Below, piece after piece: positions 57,526 to 64,000 of a DNA stretch of 64,000 nucleotides. The stretch comes from Lomentospora prolificans (lineage: Eukaryota > Ascomycota > Sordariomycetes > Microascales > Microascaceae). Both the position numbers and the translations under genes were made by a program. The stretch spans positions 1,364,001 to 1,428,000 of the forward strand of contig JARFXM010000004.1 of the NCBI GenBank assembly GCA_029532625.1, given 5' to 3'. The notes beneath the pieces are model-generated. The model ran no database searches. It was not told the origin of the DNA and worked only from the letters and a program-made list of their open reading frames with translations. The number at the start of each line of letters is the position of its first letter. Position 1 is the first letter of the stretch.

Positions 57526-58836
57526 TGGGGAAGACTTGGGCCGACGACGAGCGAGCCAGACGTCAATTCGCGGAGGGCCGAGAGGTGGAGTTAACAACAC
57601 CGCGCGCGCGAACACACGCATCTCGGCTTTAGAGACTCCAGCGAAGGCCGGCGCATAGGGTAGTTGGGCGGGTCTGGGTTTCGCTTCGAAGGAGGTTCTT
57701 GTACGTACGTCCGCGGTTGATGTTCATTCTGGAGGCACAGTTCTCCACTTCCGATCCCCTATTGCTACAGGATGAATCAGTCGATGGAGACGATGTTTCA
57801 ACACCGGGATCCATGGCATCTCGCGATCTGATTGATGAGGTTAGGGGCGGCTGCGCGAAGTCTTGGCGACGGCCTACCCGCATTAGTGGGAATAATAATT
57901 CACGCCTCACCTCGCACCAACACTCGGATGTCTCCGCCCCGCTTTCCCACGGTTGTTATCGGTTGCCCGGTGAACACCAAACAAGCAAAAACAACACCAC
58001 CATCTTCATGTGGAATTCCTTATCCCACGATATAGGACTCGAGGATAGACATGCATCCTCTAAAAAAAAAGGAAAAAGGAAAAAAGAAATTTCATGCATA
58101 CGGTTTTATGGTTACTTTCTTTGCGCTCCGTGCTCTCCCACCTTTTGTGACCCGCACTTTATCGCGATAATCCTGGTTTTCGTCAACTTCTTCGCTCCGC
58201 GATCTTTGCCCCATAGCGCCTTGGTCTGACCCGCATACATTCCATTCCCTGTTCATTTTCAATTCGTGTGGGCCAAGAGTTCGGTCCCCTGTTGCTCTGT
58301 CCAATATTAAGAACTGGCCTGTTGTTGTTAAGACGCTCGTCATTGCCGCGTCGACCCTCTTCACCCCTCTCCCGACCCCAGTCCTACCCACCCTCTCTCT
58401 CCGCAACTCTGTTTCTGGGACTTGGCTTCTTTTTTAACCTTTCGCGTTGCCAACTCAGCATTTGCAGCACAGCAGATCCAGGGAACCGGAAACGGATCTT
58501 CCTTGCAAGAGAGTGCGTCTCACGGGTCTCGAGAATCCAGTCATGCTCGCTTCCTGAACACATCCACCCCTCGTGGAGCATCAAGGTTGCCGGTCAGCAG
58601 TCGAAGCAAGAGGGAAGCCAGCGGTGCTTTGAGGAGAATACGAGAATTCGGAGCTTACGCCCCCCATCTAGCTACTCATCTACGCAATCATCGGGAGGCA
58701 GAGAGTCCTGGCCATGATCTAGCCGCTCTCCACATCTACTAATTTCCTCCCATCTTCCCTTCATTTCCCCCTTACACCTCTCCTCCGAATATCTAGAAAA
58801 CTGTATTACGTCGTGTGCTGCTTCCCGACTCCCGCC
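57526..58836. other. Intergenic: upstream of the kelch protein gene
   Basis: 1.3 kb. The right half is C/T-rich and likely holds promoter and leader; ATG open frames of 176 codons (57699-58229) and 106 codons (58422-58742) occur but have no motif and low-complexity Lys/Ser runs, so I treat them as chance frames. Confidence 0.5.
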
Positions 58837-61800
58837 ATGTCACACGGGTTTCGGCGACGGGCCTTTGCGGCAGGCCTGCACGCAGCTATCCGAAACGCGC
58901 TCGTCACCCTATTCCTCGTCCTCTTCACCACATGGGTACCCGCCGCCCTCGCCGCCACCCCCGCAAAGTTTCCGTATATCCCTACTATAATTGTCGGCCC
59001 CGCCTTGACTTCCGAGGATAGCACCACGGCCGCGGACAAAGCTTACGTTTTCCGTGAAAACGGTGAAAATATAGAGTTCCTCTCGCTCGACATTGGCACC
59101 GTTGTTGACGGAGACAATGGATGGGAAACATTGGTGGACAAGCTTCCATTCATGGAAGGCAAGTCTGACACTACGATTTACTCGCCTTCCCTTACCGAAA
59201 ATGGCCACCTTGTCGTCTACGTTGGTGATTGCAACTCAGGTTCGGATTTTGAGATCTGGACGTACACCCCCTCAAGCACTAGCGACGACGACCCCGTTTG
59301 GGAGCAGCAGACGACTTCCATATCCGACGATATTACCTACCCAGCCCCGAACTTCCTGGGCGCTTCTATTAGCTTTTCGTCGCAAGTCCAACCCACCGTT
59401 TCAGATCCAGTCCTCTATACATTCGGCGGTATGTGCGCCAACTCAAGTCACGAAGTTACCAGCTGGCAGTACCTCGGTCGCTATACCAACCAGATGCGGA
59501 AGGCTTCCATCGAATCGAATTCTGAGTACACGCTTTCCATTGTACCAAGCAAGGGCCCCGTCAGAGAGGCCGGGTTCACGCTCACCCGATTATTGCCTTC
59601 CCTGAGTTACCGTGGCGATATAGTCACTCAACGATCCAACTATGTCCTCCTCGGAGGCCACACCCAGGAGGCGTTTGTGAACATGAGCACGGCGGCTGTA
59701 TGGAATCTTCCTGAGGAGTCCTGGTCGTTTGTCAACATCAAAGCCCCGAGCACGCGATCCGAAGAACTTCGAGCCAACGTCTCGCACATGTCGCAGCAGT
59801 CGGAAGACGTAGTTGTCGACAGTCGATCCGGGCATACAACGGTTCTTAGTGAGGATGGAAGTACTCTTATTATGTTGGGTGGTTGGGTTGGTAATGTCAA
59901 TCGGGCCGCCCAGCCCCAACTCGCCATCCTACGAATGGGAGCCTCTTATGACGATTGGCAGTGGGAAATCCCGGATATCCAACCCGAGGGGAACGGTATC
60001 TACGGCCATGGAGCTGCGCTTCTTCCAGGAAACGTCATGATGGTATACGGTGGGTACGAGATTACCCCTGCGGACTGGGCCAAATCAAAGAGACAGCTGG
60101 GATCCAACAGTCCCCAATTTCTAAACCTTACAACCATGACGTGGGATACGAGCTATGCCAATCCATCTTATACCGGCGAAAAACCATCTCCGTCAGGCGG
60201 TGGTAGCAGCAAGGGGGAGAAGCCCGGAGAAGAAGGCGGCAAGGACGATAAAGCGAAGAGGCTTGGCCTAGGCATTGGCCTTGGTGTCGGAATCCCTCTT
60301 CTAATAGCCATCATTGCGTTCGTCTTCTTCTATCGTCGGCATTCTAGGCGAAGAAGAACCATGCGCGACGACGCTATCCGCGCCCTAGCTCAGGATAGGG
60401 CTCTCTTCCTCCAGAACGAGAACGAGATGTCTGAACGTGACTACGACACCGGGTACCAACCCTTCTCCTGGACTCCACAGTCGTGGTACTCGGGCGGAGG
60501 AAACGCATATGATAATGGGGCGAGATCCCTCGGATACGAAACTCTGCGTGGTGGAAATAACCGAAACTCTTTACCTGTTCACCCTGCTCTTCAAGTGCCA
60601 CGAAAGCCCATTTCCCGAACCTCCAGAGGTCTATACCAGGCCGCTGGGACCTCGAATATACACCCCATTTACGAAGCAGACGAAGACGCTGAACAGCACG
60701 AGAACAAGGCCGAAAACAGGGCCCGTGAGAATGAGAGCCCAAGCAGCGACTCGGCGAACGAGCCCCAGACCCCTACGTCCCATCGTTACTCGGACCCGTT
60801 CGCAAGTCCCGTAGCACCAGTGGCCCCGGTTCTGTATCCCAGCGGCCGGTCGTCTGCGACGCCGAGTCCCGAAAACCCGCGCATGGATCCCGAGGTACAG
60901 GACTGGATGTCGGACTTGGACGCTGCGGAGTGCCTACTTGCGCGCATGAATCGTCGGCAAAGCGGAACAACTTCTCCTGCAAAAGCCTCCACCCGTTCCT
61001 CGGCTATCGGGGACGAAGATTCTCGGACGGGCAGTAACCTTTCCGACCGAAGCGCAATCAGCCTCGCCCGCTCGGCGTCTGGTAGATCCTATCTCCGGCC
61101 ACTGAGCTTCGGTCTCGGTTTTGGTACTGGGATCGCGGCGGACGGACGCGCGGGCAGCTCAAGTAGCAGCAGTCCTTCTTACAACACTGCCAAATCTAGC
61201 TTCACCGTTTTACAGGCCGAAGGACCGAATCTCCTGTACCCCGGAGCAGGGAACAGCGAGCCAGACCACGAGCGACAGAACCATCCCGACCACTACGACG
61301 ACCAAGAGGATGACGTCATTCCTGTTCCCGGAAGCCCCAGCAAAATGAAGCCTCGAAGGGGATGGCTCGGTAGTCTTCGTCGCGTTTTCGCTCCCTCGAC
61401 CGGACCGGATCAGGAACCGACCAGCGAGCCTTTGCCGACTCGTGCCTCTATGGAGCGCGCGTCGGCGGATTATGAGCCCCGCGCCTCTGGCTTGGGTAGT
61501 ATTGGCGGATCCTTACTACGAAGAAAGCAGGGCAAACACGCGTGGGAGTCCGAGGTCGGCGCTGCGGGGACGGCGGGAGGCCTAACTGTTCCGACGGAGG
61601 CGGAACCCAGGTGCTCGACCGAGACAGACTGGGATATCGAAAGGGCAGTAGAGCAGCGCTTGGTGCAAGTCATGTTTACAGTCCCAAGAGAGAAGCTAAG
61701 GGTGGTCAACGCAGAGGTGGATGGTGATTTGGAAGCAAGCATGTCCGGCCTCGGAATGGAGAGGTTGGACCTCGGTCCCGCTAGGGACTCTCGCCCCTCC

Positions 61801-62205
61801 CATACTAGCGATATTGTCGACGAGAAGCTGGAGATCCCGGAAGTCTCGCTCGCAGCGCATCCAATCCACGAGCCGCTGTCCGATCTCGACGATCCCTTCC
61901 TCGAGCCCCTGGACCAAGAGGTTTCGTCAGAGTCTGAAGGAGAAGGAGACGAACACTCCACGAGGCAGCCTATGCCCGATGCCGTCGTCAAACCGCTGTC
62001 GCTGGCGAGCTTCCAGCCTCCGCCGACGCCGACGCCCGAGATACCACGGCGAAGTATCATGCGGGACACTACTTCCTCGCGCGAGTCCGAGGTCCTCCGT
62101 ACGGCCGACACAATGAAATTCGGGCGGCCAAAGACTAAGGTGCTGGAGATGGTCGAATCGATCGAGGGAAGGAGTAGAGAGAACTCGCCCAAGCGCGATG
62201 GGTGA
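58837..62205 (+). CDS. Secreted-type single-pass membrane protein with kelch/galactose-oxidase-like beta-propeller
   Basis: Single exon, 1122 residues from the first true ATG (MSHGFRRRAF). Residues 9-39 form a signal peptide ending PAALA. The lumenal or extracellular part carries kelch-like blades with paired glycines: VLYTFGGMC, NYVLLGGHTQ, STLIMLGGWVG and NVMMVYGGYE, plus several N-glycosylation sequons (NSS, NMS, NVS, NLT). A Gly/Lys/Glu linker leads to one membrane span at about 476-499 (LGIGLGVGIPLLIAIIAFVFFY), flanked by basic YRRHSRRRR. The 610-residue cytosolic tail is Ser/Pro/Arg-rich and probably disordered and phosphorylated. Layout recalls fungal cell-surface polarity or wall-sensing proteins, but I know no exact named homologue. 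Function unknown. Confidence 0.85.
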   Translation: MSHGFRRRAFAAGLHAAIRNALVTLFLVLFTTWVPAALAATPAKFPYIPTIIVGPALTSEDSTTAADKAYVFRENGENIEFLSLDIGTVVDGDNGWETLVDKLPFMEGKSDTTIYSPSLTENGHLVVYVGDCNSGSDFEIWTYTPSSTSDDDPVWEQQTTSISDDITYPAPNFLGASISFSSQVQPTVSDPVLYTFGGMCANSSHEVTSWQYLGRYTNQMRKASIESNSEYTLSIVPSKGPVREAGFTLTRLLPSLSYRGDIVTQRSNYVLLGGHTQEAFVNMSTAAVWNLPEESWSFVNIKAPSTRSEELRANVSHMSQQSEDVVVDSRSGHTTVLSEDGSTLIMLGGWVGNVNRAAQPQLAILRMGASYDDWQWEIPDIQPEGNGIYGHGAALLPGNVMMVYGGYEITPADWAKSKRQLGSNSPQFLNLTTMTWDTSYANPSYTGEKPSPSGGGSSKGEKPGEEGGKDDKAKRLGLGIGLGVGIPLLIAIIAFVFFYRRHSRRRRTMRDDAIRALAQDRALFLQNENEMSERDYDTGYQPFSWTPQSWYSGGGNAYDNGARSLGYETLRGGNNRNSLPVHPALQVPRKPISRTSRGLYQAAGTSNIHPIYEADEDAEQHENKAENRARENESPSSDSANEPQTPTSHRYSDPFASPVAPVAPVLYPSGRSSATPSPENPRMDPEVQDWMSDLDAAECLLARMNRRQSGTTSPAKASTRSSAIGDEDSRTGSNLSDRSAISLARSASGRSYLRPLSFGLGFGTGIAADGRAGSSSSSSPSYNTAKSSFTVLQAEGPNLLYPGAGNSEPDHERQNHPDHYDDQEDDVIPVPGSPSKMKPRRGWLGSLRRVFAPSTGPDQEPTSEPLPTRASMERASADYEPRASGLGSIGGSLLRRKQGKHAWESEVGAAGTAGGLTVPTEAEPRCSTETDWDIERAVEQRLVQVMFTVPREKLRVVNAEVDGDLEASMSGLGMERLDLGPARDSRPSHTSDIVDEKLEIPEVSLAAHPIHEPLSDLDDPFLEPLDQEVSSESEGEGDEHSTRQPMPDAVVKPLSLASFQPPPTPTPEIPRRSIMRDTTSSRESEVLRTADTMKFGRPKTKVLEMVESIEGRSRENSPKRDG

Positions 62206-63009
62206 GAAGGGGTTTTACATTATACCACGGCGGGTGATGTTGGTGTAGGTGCCTTTTTTTTTTATTTTTTTATTTATTTTTGTATATTCTCCATTCTGCA
62301 TGTTTTATTCTATTTGGGTTAGGAAACTTTGCTAGGTTAGATAGCCGGATCGGCCAGGACGGATAACGTGTAGTAGCTTCTTTTTTTTGCCATCGAGAAT
62401 CGGAGAAGAGACTGAGGGGAGTTTTGACGGATATGGGAAGGGGATGGGGGAACGAACGTCGGCGTGGATGGCACCTGGTACGGATTACGAGGATTGAGGA
62501 TAACGTGTAGGATGAGTGAAACGGATGGATTGACGGATTGCTTTTTCTTGTTGGTTTCGGGATCGTATTTTTATTCCCGGTTGGGGTTTTCTCGATTTTT
62601 TTCTGGATTGTTGGGCGCTACCTCTGCTTTTTAGATATGGGCGCTTCTATGCCGGATAGGCTTCCTGGAGGTTTTGATGCATTCACGGCCGTTTCGGGAT
62701 TGTGACGTCTTACTTCCTTAAAGCTTAGACTGACGATGCTATATGCGCATATATAAACTGTTTCAAATTTCCGGAACTCTCTTCCGTAGCACGATGCAAG
62801 AGTGAACGTAGCACAGCTTGAACTCTAGTTATACATTTGAGAAAGACAATTTACCTCGTCTTGCAATAAAGACGCCAACTCCCCCAAACGCCGTGCAAAA
62901 ACATATCCTTCTGGTCCGCAGATGAACGATGCCTGTAATTTGTATGTGGAAGCATTCCCGTATCTAGTGACTTCTGCAACGCAAGCAGGGGAGAAAAAGG
63001 CCCTAGGAT
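62206..63009. other. Convergent intergenic region
   Basis: 800 bp between two gene 3' ends, T-rich at 62251-62283. A 63-codon open frame on the minus strand (62825-63016) follows the stop of the phosphodiesterase gene in another frame and looks like chance. Confidence 0.55.
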
Positions 63010-64000
63010 TCACCATTCCAGACCCTCAACACTCCTCTTGGCCAGTCCCGCGTTTTGCTCGATGACAATATCGACAAGGTCCTTCCCGGGGAAATCGATA
63101 ATCACAATGCCGGTACGGCCAGTGGTGGATGAATCGTCGAGCCACTGGCCTGTCCGATCGTTCATCCCCAAGATGCTCTTGTCTGACAGTGGACCCGCGG
63201 CCGCCTCGATAGGCAGCACGCCGAACGACGCGCTCAGATGGGAGAGGAAAAGGACCGAGTTGTCGTCAGGGGCCTGCCGAGCGAGGTTTAGGTTCGCTTC
63301 GATCGCTGCCCACTTATCCTCGAGTTGGTCAATCGTGGGAATGACCCACAAGTCCTCGAGCTCCATCAGGTCAGAATCCCACACGAGGCCGTAGTGTCGC
63401 TCGACGGCGGGGAAATTCTCGAGCAGCAGGATCTTCCCGCGCAGGTCACCCATCGTCGGGAGGTATGCAGACTGGGGAGATGAGGCGGGGACCTCGTAAA
63501 GGTACTTGCTGAACCCCGGAGAGGTTTCGGGGTTTTTGAACCGGAATTCGTTGAAGACCTCTTCGAACGTCTTGTTCCATTGCCTGGCAATATCACCGAC
63601 GGGGCGGCCCTCCTCCTTGAGACGCATGACAATAGCCTCAGTGGGGTGGTCCTCAAGGAATGCAAACATATCGAGAAGGACGTCGGTGAAGGTGTAGCCG
63701 GTGTAGCTGATGGAGTGATAGATACCAATGGTGTGGTTGACAAGCCTTCCCCGGATGTCGAAATACCGCATGCCGGCGTGTAGCTGGGTAGTGAAGTTGT
63801 AGTTTTGGCACTGCAGTTGAATGTTGTTCACCATGTCGAATGTCATAGTATCATGGGTCCCAGGAATGGAGAGGCTGGTGATGTTGACGTCGTCTGGGAT
63901 CCAAGCCATCCAATCCGGGTTGTACGCCTTGTCGACATTGAAAGAATAAGGCGACTCATACCCATGATAGCATTGTCCTCCCCAGCTAAAGATGCATGTC
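63010..64000 (-). CDS. PI-PLC X-domain-like phosphodiesterase, 5' end outside the window
   Basis: Resembles secreted bacterial-type phosphatidylinositol phospholipase C proteins, which cleave phosphoinositides or GPI-type substrates without calcium. The frame runs from the right edge through WGGQCYHGYESPYSFNVDKA and NPDWMAWIPDDVNITSL to a stop at 63010-63012, 330 residues in view and with no intron. The first catalytic His lies in LSIPGTHDTMTFD; RYFDIRGR and GIYHSISYTGYTF supply the next conserved stretch with the likely second His. GKILLLENFPA and TGIVIIDFPGKDLVDIVI mark late barrel strands. Several N-glycosylation sequons fit secretion. The start and any signal peptide lie beyond base 64000. 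A Met at 63909 is internal, not the start. Confidence 0.85.
   Translation of the reverse strand, partial: TCIFSWGGQCYHGYESPYSFNVDKAYNPDWMAWIPDDVNITSLSIPGTHDTMTFDMVNNIQLQCQNYNFTTQLHAGMRYFDIRGRLVNHTIGIYHSISYTGYTFTDVLLDMFAFLEDHPTEAIVMRLKEEGRPVGDIARQWNKTFEEVFNEFRFKNPETSPGFSKYLYEVPASSPQSAYLPTMGDLRGKILLLENFPAVERHYGLVWDSDLMELEDLWVIPTIDQLEDKWAAIEANLNLARQAPDDNSVLFLSHLSASFGVLPIEAAAGPLSDKSILGMNDRTGQWLDDSSTTGRTGIVIIDFPGKDLVDIVIEQNAGLAKRSVEGLEW

Noticed and set aside
57699..58229. 176-codon ATG open frame before the kelch gene
   Set aside because: Low-complexity Lys/Ser stretches, no motif, and it lies in a likely promoter/leader.
61470..62192. 240-codon open frame antisense to the kelch gene tail
   Set aside because: Ser-rich shadow of the disordered tail with no motif.
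62825..63016. 63-codon frame after the phosphodiesterase stop
   Set aside because: Different frame, no splice signals linking it to the gene and no motif.

Overview
This window looks like nuclear DNA of a filamentous ascomycete (Pezizomycotina). The genes are eukaryotic housekeeping genes with short introns, mostly 55-80 bp, that usually carry GT..AG ends and CTAAC-like branch sites. Protein content (sterol C-22 desaturase, fused ergothioneine synthase, Mrp51, Bbc1, fungal Zn2Cys6 factor) fits this group. The wide intergenic spaces with GTACC-type and CAGCCAGC-type motifs suggest a Sordariomycete, but that is inference. I see no CRISPR array, rRNA, convincing tRNA or intact transposon. No database search was possible; splice junctions were read by eye and every multi-exon model sums to a whole number of codons, except that the adaptin-ear-binding (NECAP) gene needs a frameshift.

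Left part (1-14 kb) is gene-dense: erg5 (-), queuine tRNA-ribosyltransferase catalytic subunit (-), a divergent CCAAT-containing promoter, mitoribosomal mrp51 (+), rps17 (+), RNA polymerase II CTD phosphatase rtr1 (-), and the endocytic actin regulator bbc1 (+), whose C-terminal domain looks like an inactive NlpC/CHAP-type peptidase fold.

Middle part (14-37 kb) is sparse. A 4.3-kb gene-free stretch with CAGCCAGC clusters and a CA microsatellite leads to a 404-residue conserved-looking orphan (+). Then come a GCP4-type gamma-tubulin complex subunit (-), a spartin-like senescence-domain protein (-), a 5.5-kb stretch without a credible gene, a Zn2Cys6 transcription factor (+) with an unresolved start, and another 3.3-kb gap.

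Right part (37-64 kb): egt1 (+, 12 exons including 14- and 22-nt exons), eIF2B-alpha/gcn3 (-), a NECAP-type coat protein gene (+) whose reading frame breaks in a C-rich tract, a PflX-like radical SAM protein with a probable mitochondrial presequence (-), a CSC1/RSN1-type stress-gated cation channel (-), a 3.8-kb gap, a 488-residue single-exon orphan (+), a secreted single-pass kelch protein (+), and a PI-PLC-like phosphodiesterase (-) cut by the right edge.

No operon-like or biosynthetic cluster logic links the neighbours; the window reads as ordinary core genome. The best leads are the radical SAM protein, the BBC1 pseudo-peptidase domain, the NECAP frameshift, the recurring GCCAGC-rich intergenic clusters and the two orphans.
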